Source of the DNA: Arenicola marina
Lineage: Eukaryota > Annelida > Polychaeta > Arenicolidae
DNA length: 64,000 bases
Direction of reading: 5' to 3'
Assembly: GCA_964019135.1 (NCBI GenBank)
Contig: OZ025260.1
Location: 11,836,254 to 11,900,253 of the forward strand
The notes beneath the pieces are model-generated. The model saw only the letters and a program-made list of their open reading frames with translations. It was not told where the DNA came from and did no database searches. This document shows, one piece after another, positions 1-11,785 of the stretch. The translations under genes were made by a program, and so were the position numbers. Position 1 is the stretch's first letter. Each line of letters begins with the position of its first letter.

Positions 1-1114
1 GTAACCAACGTTCACAAATCTACTTTGTCAATCTTGTTGTTTAGAACCGTCTTCGCTGGAAAAGGGGTAACGCTGCTTTGTCGTTGTTTTGTAATGGCGG
101 TAAATTAGCTTTCTTCTAATTTAGGGGAGCCATATGACGGCGAGTGATTTTGGAGATTTCGGTTTTGGGTTTTCTGGTGGCGCCGCCTGGCGAATGCGTT
201 AAGGTCAAGGCCGTCGAGACCATGGGCGCATTTCTTTGGGCCAGGTTCGGTATCCCGCCCCAGGCCCGCAACACGTGACAGGGAACTTCCGAGTGTGCCG
301 ATAGGGATATGCCTATCCCAATGAAATGCACACACCGTTCACATCCGGTGCACATTAAGGCACTGGAACCAACCTACTCTCATCACCTTTCAATCAGCCG
401 CCATCTTCTCCCAAATGCCCCGTGCTGTTTAGAACGGGGCACATCGGCATAATGTGCGTAATGTGCATATTCGGTCCACCGTAGGGATACACCCGGGTTA
501 CAAAAGAAATGCGCCCCATGTGTGTTTCTAATGGTTTCTCCTCTAGTCGGTTTTAGATATTTGTCACCGAAGATTCGAGTTTTTATGGGTTACAGTGGGA
601 AAGAGGTAATTATATTGATTAACTGTAAATGCTACTATTCAAGAGTACTGCGATGTAGTATTTGCAACCAATGTAGTGCCTTAGTTTCATAATATTTAGT
701 CACTATCTACCTCCTACATTTGATAATGCAGAAGGCAATATTTCTTTTGGTGAAAGACTAGGTCATATTTTTTAAGGACATGCTCGTAGCTGCTTAGCCA
801 CATGGCGCCATCGCATATTAGTTACAGGTGCTATGCATAATGATATATTTTTAATGTCTTGAGGGGATTCGCCTTATTATCCATTTTCATCATAAACCCG
901 ATTAGGTTATCGAAACGCATGGAGACTGTATTTGATTATTCTTTTTCTCTTGCAGTTGTTTCGTATTAAACGGCATTAATTGCAAAACGGCTACACTGTG
1001 GATGAAGCTGATTGAGACCTCCGAGCAAGGGAATCACCGAAACATGTGAGGACAATATGAAATATTTTATTTCCTTGCAGATGAGCGCATTGAGCGAAAA
1101 TGTAGGTAACTGCA

Positions 1115-1190
1115 CCGAGAAAAGAGAGAAACAGGCGCAAAAAGCGGTCATTAGGGAGGCACATAAGTGTATACCTAACACTATGTATCC
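1115..1190. repeat. Diverged dispersed repeat, copy 1 of 3
   Basis: A segment containing GCGCAAAAAGCGGTCATT, followed by a CACATA...TATACCTAAC stretch, resembles segments near 2562-2620 and 3917-3990. Similarity is judged by eye and covers about 60-80 bp. The element type is unknown. Confidence 0.45.
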
Positions 1191-1313
1191 CCACCCCCCC
1201 TGGGGGAGAGGGGGGGGCTTCCCTCAGTCCCTTTCCATGCTCGCCCTAATTCAGCCCAGAAAAAAAACGGGATGCAACTCCGGGTTTGGAACAACTTATT
1301 TCCGAAAAAAAGG

Positions 1314-1392
1314 TCCCCAGCGAAACTGTCTGGCGTATGTCCCCAGCCAAACTGTCTGGCGCATGTCCCCAGCCAAACTGTCTAGCGTCTGT
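1314..1392. repeat. Short tandem repeat, 26-bp unit, about 3 copies
   Basis: Copies begin at 1323, 1349 and 1375, each starting AAACTGTCTGGCG or a one-base variant and ending in GTCCCCAGC. The offset is exactly 26 bp each time. Confidence 0.9.
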
Positions 1393-2561
1393 GAAATAGT
1401 TTCGCTTTGAGACTTTCTAAGGTAAACTTGCAGTACTCGTATGTGTAAGACCAAAAAAGAAACTGATGTCTACAATGGACGCCAGGATCGCTGCCAGCTA
1501 CATCAGTTTTGACACCAAACCAGGTCGGCTGGTCGGCATTGGAACAACATATGTTCTTCTAGAGGTGGATATGTCTTATGCGATGTAACGAATTGACAGA
1601 ACTAAATAATGTGTTATTGGTGTCGTTGTTTGAGATGTATAACAACTGGCGCATCCGGTTGCACATGATAATTATTATAATTGATAACATGGCTAAATTA
1701 AATCGTAACATTCACATAATATATCCACACAAGGGTAAATAGTGAAACCATCTAGGCTGTTGTTTGGTAAGTGTGGTAGGTTTGTGGCTACAGAATCTGT
1801 ACAAGCTCGGGCATCAACTTTCGCGCCAAATGGCGTTGATACAGGGTCCGGTTTAATGGCCTAATATCAGGCAGAAAAAGAATTTGTGTAAACATTCAGA
1901 TGAATTAATAAAAAAAAATTGCGATAGGCGATATAACTAAGTGGATGATCGAATGAATGTGTTGAATTCATAACGCCTGGAACATCGTTTGAACGTGCGA
2001 TGATTTTTTAACTAAATTAATAGTATGACTGCCCTGAGTTATTCAAAGCGGAACCTACATATAAGCCACGAAACGTCGAATGCCTCTGATTACTATTCGC
2101 GTCATATGGGATAATTTATAATACTGCTCTGGAATCAAACTAACGAGTATTCTATTCAGATGCGTAATATATTAGGAATAATATGTTGCTAATCAATTTG
2201 AACCAAGGAGCTAGATTTCATGAGCAAAATGCTAATTCTGCCTCCTCGTGTCAGAGCAGAAATATATTTTATGAAGTGCTTGGGAAGTGGTAACTAGAAT
2301 ACCACCCCCCCCCCCCCCCACCATCCCCAGTTCCTTCTCGTTCATTTCTTTCCTTAAATCAACTCGGAAATCGTAGTTTAGATTATGCCACGACTAGGCG
2401 CGTTCGGAAAGGCCAAACAGTTCTGTTGCAGGATGGACAGAATGTTTCAGTCTCAGATGGCGTGATATAGCCTTACAGGCTGAAAGTGCCATTAAGCCCT
2501 ATCAAATGATTAATCCGCCTCAGAGGATCAGATCAATAGAAGGAGCAGATTTCTCCTTCGG

Positions 2562-2622
2562 GGGAAGAGACGGAAAAGGAGAAAAATGAGTTCTTTGAGC
2601 AGCACATATATGTACATCCCCC
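2562..2622. repeat. Diverged dispersed repeat, copy 2 of 3
   Basis: Contains GGAGAAAAATGAGTTCTTTG then GCAGCACATATATGTACAT, aligning loosely with the segments at 1115 and 3917. It runs directly into a poly-C tract. Confidence 0.35.
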
Positions 2623-2789
2623 CCACCCCCCCCCCCCCACCCCCTCCCTCCGGACAAAGCCCCAGCCAGAATTTGACTTATCTCTATGAAAAGGCGGAAT
2701 GTAATACCAAAACAGTTCCCAGAAATATGCATGCAGGTGCCATATTCCGACAGTAATGGACTATGCCTCGAAGAATACTATTCTTGTCT

Positions 2790-2875
2790 TTAAAGGAAAC
2801 CGCCAGCCTGGCCTCTAACGCTGCTTTTCCTCTTGATATAATACTCAAGATGTCTATCCTTCAAATTACAGAATC
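2790..2875. repeat. Dispersed repeat family A, copy 1
   Basis: About 85 bp resemble 14998-15082: both contain ACCGCCAGCC, then GGCCTCTAACGCTGCTTT, then ATATAATAC, then CTTCAAATTACAGAA or CGTTCAAATTACAGAA. This is an interspersed element of unknown class. Family B begins about 250 bp downstream and may be part of the same element. Confidence 0.8.
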
Positions 2876-3127
2876 GTCCGTCGTATAGGACAACAAGATG
2901 ACATACGAGATGACCAGCTAATAGACGAAACCCTACTTTATCGCAAAGACCGTAAGTCCGTTATGGCCATAAAGGAAGGCTACCAAGGTACGGCAGACAC
3001 TTTAGGGCAGTAAGTAGCCACGAAATATACACAGCACTTAAAGGCATTGACGTATCGAAGGCTAGCGGATACGACCCCTCCCGGGGTGAGGGGGCGCAGA
3101 GTTCCATTCCCTGCCTTCGTTAGGGTT

Positions 3128-3380
3128 CAATTATATCTCTGTTGTCGCCTATTTTCACACTCACTCGCCCTGCGCAAATTGATAGGAAAAATGCGCCACG
3201 CATTTCCACTAATTAGTACCGGCGACCCAGCCGAAGCCGAAGAGTTCACTCTCAATTAGTATTTTTTCAAAGTGGTACATATATATTTTGCTGTATTAAA
3301 TACACAGAGCTTTTTATTTTTACTTTGTATTCTTGAAAATTATAATGTTGTGAGAAATTACAGTTGATTTGACAGCTGAT
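3128..3380. repeat. Dispersed repeat family B, copy 1
   Basis: About 250 bp resemble 17586-17870. Shared landmarks in order are ATTATATCTCTGTTGTCGC, TTTTCACACTC, CTGCGCAAATTGATA, GCGCATTTC, CTGTATTAAATACACA, ATTATAATGTTG and AGAAATTACAG. The copies differ by substitutions and small indels, so this is an old transposon-like repeat with no coding capacity visible. Confidence 0.85.
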
Positions 3381-3904
3381 GTCCCCCGGGCCGACAGCAG
3401 CGGTGAAAACGAACGAGCAAAATGTCACTTACCACCTATTATGATATTATAGCTCTTATAGTTATTATATTGCATTATGCATCACAGTATAATGAATAAT
3501 TAAATTATGGCATCCGAGACTCCATAAACGTGTCACTCTGGATATTCCCGAAGTCGGAATTCCTTATAGTACAGTGCTGCCTTCAACTGACCGCGCCGTT
3601 GAATCGGGGGGGGGGGGCACGACATTAGTACGGTGGTGGGGGTGTGCCGCTAGGCCATGGAAGGCATATGGGGAGCGAGAGAAAAGTGCAAGATTCTGTG
3701 GTCATAGAGAGAGCCATTTTCGTTAAAAAGGCACCCAAAATAGACACTGACAGTCATGGCAATGTATATGGAGCTTAATTATTCGACACTCGATAAATTA
3801 CCACGCGGACATGCTATTTGAACACTCGATATCAACTGGAATGAATAGTCAAAATCGGTAATGTTGATAAAACCTTAGTCTCAGATGGGCACATCAAGAG
3901 AAAC

Positions 3905-3992
3905 CGTCGATTGCTGCTGCGAAGAGTGAGAGAGGCGAAAAAGTGGTCATTTGTGCGGTACATATGTAGAATTGTATATACCTAACCATATG
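3905..3992. repeat. Diverged dispersed repeat, copy 3 of 3
   Basis: Contains GGCGAAAAAGTGGTCATTTG and then GCGGTACATATGTAG and TATACCTAACCATAT. It matches the 1115 segment best. Confidence 0.45.
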
Positions 3993-4802
3993 GCACGACT
4001 GTTCGATGTGGTTTCTACGGCATTCGGCAGCAAACTGACCATTTCTACCACCCCCATCCCTCCCCCCAATTAACAAAGGCGGCAGGCAAATTGTGTACCT
4101 ATGTCATATAAGACACGCGCAATTTGACTTGAAGTTAATAACACTTCGCTTTTTTAAAGGCTAATTATAGCGGGCCAACCATACATTTATTGATTAATTC
4201 TTGATATCAAAAATGCGATTCCCGATGTCAACAATGGATAAATAAATACATCCACGGCCCTCCATAGATCATGCGCCTCCAACAGCGGAGAGACATCGAG
4301 GGCCTTTAAATACAGCAATAGCACGCCACATATCACATACCGCATAAATATGGAAACCTTACCTGTAAATGTTGTCTAAGTAGGTATCAGAAGGTTCTCC
4401 CCGTGCCGTGGCCTACCTACAATGGTGTGCAGTATCTCCCAGTAAGATGGCGACGGCGTAGTGCAGACGTTACCGCTGGGCCACACACAACATGCGGCGG
4501 GGGACTGAGACAACAGGCTGACTGTCCTGTCGAACCCAGCAGCCTGCCGCACTGACACAGCCGACCCCGCCCCCCCCCCCCACCGTTCAGAGTGGCGAGA
4601 CAGAGGTAAGTGGTTAGCACCGTTCTAGGGAACGCCCCTAAATCCATCTGGTATTGATAACAACATACCTTGGTAATAATAACGGTATAGTTACGGTATC
4701 TTTCTGGGGTGACAATTCCTGGCATAACGGACAACGGGCACGCCCATGGCAACGTGTGACATCGGGCATGTTGCGAAGTGGCCACGACCCCCACCAACAG
4801 CA

Positions 4803-4834
4803 CCCCCCCCCCCCCCCCACACACACACACACAC
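4803..4834. repeat. Poly-C tract joined to (CA)n microsatellite
   Basis: Sixteen C residues run straight into about eight CA units. The same poly-C/CA composite recurs near 30945, 33150, 41378 and 45570. Confidence 0.95.
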
Positions 4835-5077
4835 GCCACGTTAACACTGCCGCTATGAAAACAGCGGGTTGCCGATATATTTGGCTTTTCGCTGAAATGG
4901 AGAACCCTTGTTTTTAGACTCTTTCATGCACCAATGTACAGTCCTTCCCAATGCTGTTGGAGCACGGCTTATATTATTATATATCTTATCATATCACACC
5001 AAAATAATTCGTTCCACATTTTATCGCAGAACGATTTTGTTTGCCTCATTTCCATGGCAACGTTTGATATCAGACAT

Positions 5078-8000
5078 CTGACGAGTGTCACTGTACTGAC
5101 GGGTGTCACTGCACTGACGAGTGTCACTGTACTGACGGGTGCCACTGCACTGACGAGTGACACTGTACTGACGAGTGTCACTGAACTGACGAGTGTCACT
5201 ATACTGACGAGTGTCACTGTACTGACGGGTGTCACTGCACTGACGAGTGTCACTGCACTGACGGGTGTCACTGAACTGACGAGTGTCACTGTACTGACGA
5301 GTGTCACTGTCCTGACGAGTGTCACTGCACTGACGAGTGTCACTGCACTGACGGGTGTCACTGTACTGACGAGTGTCACTGTACTGACGAGTGTCACTGC
5401 ACTGACGAGTGTCACTGCACTGACGAGTGTCACTGCACTGACGAGTGTCACTGTACTGACGAGTGTCACTGCACTGGCGAGTGTCACTGCACTGACGAGT
5501 GTCACTGCACTGACGAGTGTCACTGCACTGACGTGTGTCACTGCACTGACGAGTGTCACTGCACTGACGAGTGTCACTGTACTGACGGGTGTCACTGCAC
5601 TGACGGGTGTCACTGTACTGACGAGTGTCACTGCACTGACGAGTGTCACTGCACTGACGAGTGTCACTGTACTGACGAGTGTCACTGCACTGACGGGTGT
5701 CACTGCACTGACGGGTGTCACTGCACTGACGGGTGTCACTGTACTGACGAGTGTCACTGCACTGACGAGTGTCACTGCACTGACGAGTGTCACTGTACTG
5801 ACGAGTGACACTGTACTGACGAGTGCCATTGTACTGACGGTGTCACTGCACTGACGAGTGTCACTGCACTGACGAGTGTCACTGCACTGACGGGTGTCAC
5901 TGTACTGACGAGTGTCACTGTACTGACGAGTGTCACTGCACTGACGAGTGTCACTGCACTGACGAGTGTCACTGCACTGACGAGTGTCACTGTACTGACG
6001 AGTGTCACTGCACTGGCGAGTGTCACTGCACTGACGAGTGTCACTGCACTGACGAGTGTCACTGCACTGACGTGTGTCACTGCACTGACGAGTGTCACTG
6101 CACTGACGAGTGTCACTGTACTGACGGGTGTCACTGCACTGACGGGTGTCACTGTACTGACGAGTGTCACTGCACTGACGAGTGTCACTGCACTGACGAG
6201 TGTCACTGTACTGACGAGTGTCACTGCACTGACGGGTGTCACTGCACTGACGGGTGTCACTGCACTGACGGGTGTCACTGTACTGACGAGTGTCACTGCA
6301 CTGACGAGTGTCACTGCACTGACGAGTGTCACTGTACTGACGAGTGACACTGTACTGACGAGTGCCATTGTACTGACGGTGTCACTGCACTGACGAGTGT
6401 CACTGCACTGACGAGTGTCACTGCACTGACGAGTGTCACTGCACTGACGAGTGTCACTGCACTGACGAGTGTCACTGCACTGACGAGTGTCACTGTACTG
6501 ACGAGTGACACTGTACTGACGAGTGTCACTGCACTGACGAGTGTCACTGCACTGACGGGTGTCACTGCACTGACGAGTGTCACTGCACTGACGGGTGTCA
6601 CTGTACTGACGAGTGTCACTGCACTGACGAGTGCCATTGTACTGACGGTGTCACTGCACTGACGAGTGCCACTGCACTGACGAGTGTCACTGTACTCACG
6701 AGTGTCACTGCACTGACGGGTGTCACTGTACTCACGAGTGTCACTGCACTGACGGGTGTCACTGCACTGACGAGTGTCTGTACTCACGAGTGTCACTGCA
6801 CTGACGAGTGTCATTGTACTGACGAGTGTCACTGCACTGACGAGTGTCACTGCACTGACGGGTGTCATTGTACTGACGAGTGTCACTGCACTGACGAGTG
6901 TCACTGCACTGACGAGTGCCATTGTACTGACGGTGTCACTGCACTGACGAGTGTCACTGCACTGACGAGTGTCACTGCACTGACGAGTGTCACTGCACTG
7001 ACGAGTGTCACTGCACTGACGAGTGTCACTGCACTGACGAGTGTCACTGTACTGACGAGTGACACTGTACTGACGAGTGTCACTGCACTGACGAGTGTCA
7101 CTGCACTGACGGGTGTCACTGCACTGACGAGTGTCACTGCACTGACGGGTGTCACTGTACTGACGAGTGTCACTGCACTGACGAGTGCCATTGTACTGAC
7201 GGTGTCACTGCACTGACGAGTGCCACTGCACTGACGAGTGTCACTGCACTGACGAGTGCCATTGTACTGACGGTGTCACTGCACTGACGAGTGCCACTGC
7301 ACTGACGAGTGTCACTGTACTCACGAGTGTCACTGCACTGACGGGTGTCACTGTACTCACGAGTGTCACTGCACTGACGAGTGTCATTGTACTGACGAGT
7401 GTCACTGCACTGACGAGTGTCACTGACGAGTGTCACTGTACTCACGAGTGTCACTGCACTGACGGGTGTCACTGTACTCACGAGTGTCACTGCACTGACG
7501 GGTGTCACTGTACTCACGAGTGTCTGTACTCACGAGTGTCACTGCACTGACGAGTGTCATTGTACTGACGAGTGTCACTGCACTGACGAGTGTCACTGCA
7601 CTGACGGGTGTCATTGTACTGAAGGGTGTTACTGCACTGACGGGTGTCACTGCACTGACGAGTGTCACTGCACTGACGGGTGTCACTTCACTGACGGGTG
7701 TCACTGCACTGACGAGTGTCATTGTACTGACGAGTGTCACTGCACTGACGAGTGTCACTGCACTGACGGGTGTCATTGTACTGACGGGTGTTACTGCACT
7801 GACGAGTGTCACTGCACTGACGAGTGTCACTGCACTGACGGGTGTCACTGCACTGACGGGTGTCATTGTACTGACGAGTGTCACTGCACTGACGAGTGTC
7901 ACTGCACTGACGGGTGTCATTGCACTGACGGGTGTTACTGCACTGACGAGTGTCACTGCACTGACGGGTGTCACTGCACTGACGAGTGTCACTGCACTGA

Positions 8001-9716
8001 CGAGTGTTACTGTACTGACGAGTGTCACTGCACTGACGAGTGTCACTGCACTGACGGGTGTCATTGTACTGACGAGTGTCACTGCACTGACGAGTGTCAC
8101 TGCACTGACGGGTGTCACTGCACTGACGAGTGTCACTGTACTGACGAGTGTCACTGCACTGACGGGTGTCACTGCACTGACGAGTGTCACTGCACTGACG
8201 GGTGTTACTGTACTGACGAGTGTCACTGCACTGACGGGTGTCACTGCACTGACGAGTGTCACTGCACTGACGGGTGTTACTGTACTGACGAGTGTCACTG
8301 CACTGACGAGTGTCACTGCACTGACGAGTGTCACTCCACTGACGAGTGTCACTGCACTGACGGGTGTCACTGCACTGACGAGTGTTACTGTACTGACGGG
8401 TGTCACTGCACTGACGAGTGTCACTGCACTGACGAGTGTCACTGTACTGACGGGTGTCACTGTACTGACGAGTGTCACTGCACTGGCGAGTGTCACTGCA
8501 CTGACGAGTGTCACTGCACTGACGGGTGTCATTGTACTGACGGGTGTCACTGCACTGACGGTGTCACTGCACTGACGAGTGTCACTGTACTGACGGGTGT
8601 CACTGCACTGACGAGTGTCACTGCACTGACGGGTGTCACTGCACTGACGAGTGTCACTGTACTGACGAGTGTCACTGCACTGACGGGTGTCACTGCACTG
8701 ACGAGTGTCACTGCACTGACGGGTGTTACTGTACTGACGAGTGTCATTGTACTGACGAGTGTCACTGCACTGACGAGTGTCATTGTACTGACGAGTGTCA
8801 CTGCACTGACGAGTGTCACTGCACTGACGGGTGTCATTGTACTGACGAGTGTCACTGCACTGACGAGTGTCACTGCACTGACGGGTGTCACTGCACTGAC
8901 GGGTGTCACTGCACTGACGAGTGTCATTGTACTGACGAGTGTCACTGCACTGACGAGTGTCACTGCACTGACGGGTGTCATTGTACTGACGGGTGTTACT
9001 GCACTGACGAGTGTCACTGCACTGACGAGTGTCACTGCACTGACGAGTGTCACTGCACTGACGGGTGTCACTGTACTGACGAGTGTCACTGCACTGACGA
9101 GTGTCACTGCACTGACGAGTGTCACTGCACTGACGGGTGTCACTGCACTGACGAGTGTCACTGCACTGACGAGTGTCACTGTACTGACGAGTGACACTGT
9201 ACTGACGAGTGCCATTGTACTGACGGTGTCACTGCACTGACCAGTGTCACTGCACTGACGAGTGTCACTGCACTGACAAGTGTCACTGCACTGACGAGTG
9301 TCACTGCACTGACGGGTGTCACTGCACTGACGAGTGTCACTGCACTGACGAGTGTCACTGTACTGACGAGTGACACTGTACTGACGAGTGTCACTGCACT
9401 GACGAGTGTCACTGCACTGACGGGTGTCACTGCACTGACGAGTGTCACTGCACTGACGGGTGTCACTGTACTGACGAGTGTCACTGCACTGACGAGTGCC
9501 ATTGTACTGACGGTGTCACTGCACTGACGAGTGTCACTGCACTGACGAGTGTCACTGTACTCACGAGTGTCACTGCACTGACGGGTGTCACTGTACTCAC
9601 GAGTGTCACTGCACTGACGGGTGTCACTGTACTCACGAGTGTCTGTACTCACGAGTGTCACTGCACTGACGGGTGTCACTGTACTCACGAGTGTCTGTAC
9701 TCACGAGTGTCACTGT
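5078..9716. repeat. Large minisatellite array 1, 18-bp unit, about 258 copies
   Basis: The unit is close to TGTCACTGCACTGACGAG, with recurrent variants GCAC/GTAC and GAG/GGG, plus rarer CTCACGAG and CTGGCGAG forms. Units one base short (ACGGTGTC in place of ACGGGTGTC) break the 18-bp phase at about 5838, 6378, 6647, 6931, 7200, 7273, 8559, 9225 and 9513. Higher-order duplications are plain: the rare ACGTGTGTC variant at 5531 recurs at 6070, an offset of 539 bp, and a roughly 290-bp block at about 6350-6640 recurs 554 bp further on. Long open frames on both strands come from the stop-free unit and are not treated as genes. Each unit holds the near-palindrome AGTGTCACT. Confidence 0.98.
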
Positions 9717-10775
9717 GCGCTGATCGGTCACAGTAGGTTTCCCTCTCCGCTAGTCGGCGCCACCGTCTGGGATATCATAGAAGTTCCTCAGACAGCCGTG
9801 CGAGTCTTTCCTCCTATTAAAGCGCAATCATAGATAACAAGCAAAGACCAAGCTACATAAAAGGGCATTGGTGACGTACGTTACAAAGAAAGTGTTCTTT
9901 CGTCCATTCTTTTAGTAATGTTTACGACTGCTCGCGCAGTATTTTTTTGGTATTTGTTTTTATTTCCAATTCATCCAGAAATTCAACAGGTACATAGCGA
10001 CATATAATCAGGGTTAAGTGGCTACATCTAAATATCAGTACAGTACATTACATTGGGATAAATATATAGCTGTTACATAATTTACTTGTAATTGTGTATA
10101 TATCAGGGGACTAGTGGGGCGAGAGTGAGGGTCGTTGATGTGTTACTGAAGCAAGTTTAATAATTTGAAATTCCCATCTAATTCAAATAAAAAGCTTTTC
10201 TTAAACCATTTATTTCTGAAAGCTGCTCGTGCCGAAGCAGGGTCGCGAGCGTAAAGCTGTCTATCTTTAATTTCCATGTGTAAAGCGTTGTTAAAGTCCA
10301 TCTCATACGTCCTGTGTTACTTTGCAAATAATCCATTCATTATTTGCACTACATTAATGAAATTCCGTACGCACTAAATCTATTCTACAATACTAACAAT
10401 ATTAGCCATTTTATCCCAGACCTACCCAAAAAAAGTAAAATATAGACGGGGGCATTTTTTTTTATTGATTCGTGACGTCACAAGTTGAACCGGTTTTGTT
10501 GCGCAATACGGTAAACGCGTCTTTTGAGCAACGCGTCTATATGAGGGTCAGCGTCCTTCCGCATCGATCGGGATGCAGCGATGCCAGTACGATTATTTAA
10601 AATTAGTGACAGTGCGGATGAGGAAGAGGAAGGCGAGGAATTGACTTTGGCAACCGGAGAATGTGTTCTGCCGCCGCATCTTTTGCTTCGAACCACCTAG
10701 ACTGGAAGCGCAGGTCTCAAGCGTTGCCGAAGACTTGCGCCTGGAAGTGGACCCACTTCCTCAGATAGGGAACTG

Positions 10776-11360
10776 TTAAACTGTTCTTAATCTAGTGATT
10801 CCATTATATAATATAATACTTATAGGAAAGTGTATAGAGACGTCTTGTGTGTCTGTGTTGGTCTGTGAATAACAATGCCATAGGACCAAAATACTCCTGA
10901 CAAAAGAAACGTTGAAGCCGGGCACCTGAACCAACTCCATAGGCATGCACGGTAAACGCAGGGTCATCCGACACATGTATATTACTCGTGTATATTTTTG
11001 ACGATAGATGTTGCCCCGCCTCCCCCACGAGATCGACTTTAAATATGCACCAGGTTGGGGATTACTTGACCTCAAATTCACATTTGCGGGAGAGCTACAG
11101 TTGTACCTTTCGTTAGCCATAACAGACCGGAGCATGAATCGCACGAGTACGTTATGATTTCCCGTGTATTTATTTCTAGTGACAATAATCATGCCACTAG
11201 AAACCAGGCCATACAAATGTTGCAAATAAAGATCCCATGCAATTGCATGCTTCTGGTGAGTAAAACCCGCTTGACTTGCTTGAATCACCTTTCTAAGCCC
11301 AAAAGGGTCGATTGACGAACCAAAATGGCAAAACCAAAATGACTTTTCCCAGAAATGCAA
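10776..11360 (-). other. Unassigned open reading frame, 194 codons
   Basis: An uninterrupted frame of 194 codons in AT-rich DNA is longer than expected by chance, but I recognise no domain, signal peptide or transmembrane segment in it. No flanking splice sites or polyadenylation signal decide the matter. It could be a remnant of a transposon protein or a chance frame. Confidence 0.15.
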
Positions 11361-11585
11361 TTGTTTTCGTAAATAAATATGAAAAGGCGAGGGTTGGGGG
11401 CAAACGTGTTTCCAATTAACGGGTGCAGACTATCACACGGTTGTGGAATCGAATGTTGACCGATCTATTGATGCGTTACAAAGCTTAACATTCCATTGTT
11501 CGCAATCGTTGTTAATTAACAAACCCCGCTACATGTCTAAACAAAGGCCAGGCATGTCAGGTGTTATTGCCATTAACATACGCTC

Positions 11586-11640
11586 TGTGTCACAAAAGAT
11601 ATTAGTGCACCTGTACTAATATCTTTGGTGATGTGACACA
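11586..11640. repeat. Inverted repeat able to form a long hairpin
   Basis: The inner arms AAAGATATTAGT (11595-11606) and ACTAATATCTTT (11615-11626) are perfectly complementary around an 8-nt loop. The outer arms TGTGTCAC (11586-11593) and GTGACACA (11633-11640) also pair, separated from the inner stem by an asymmetric bulge. It could be the core of a small hairpin element or a structured RNA. Its function is unknown. Confidence 0.9.
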
Positions 11641-11785
11641 TTGGAATCTATACTGGCGTGCAGTCTTACTGCAGTACAGGTTGCCAATGCCAGTTTGGGA
11701 AAATTGGTGATCGCAATACAGAACACGGAGATGGGACCGTAGACCAGGGAACGCCCACGGAAGACAATTAGGAACGAAATTAGCA

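Larger units (their letters stand above)
1..5077. other. Intergenic DNA with diverged repeats, no gene recognised
   Basis: AT-rich sequence with short, overlapping open frames on both strands and no recognisable protein family. It holds poly-C or poly-G tracts (2305-2319, 3606-3617, 4570-4581, 4803-4818), a short 26-bp triplicate near 1323, and members of dispersed repeat families listed separately. I see no RNA gene here. Confidence 0.7.
9717..11785. other. Spacer between minisatellite arrays, no gene recognised
   Basis: AT-rich DNA without a recognisable product. It holds a minus-strand open frame of 194 codons (10776-11360) that I cannot assign, and a strong inverted repeat at 11586-11640. 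Confidence 0.65.

Noticed and set aside
4934..9833. Long open frames (up to 607 codons) across minisatellite array 1
   Set aside because: The 18-bp unit lacks stops in most frames and both strands are open. Frames change at each 17-bp unit, so the frames are repeat artefacts.
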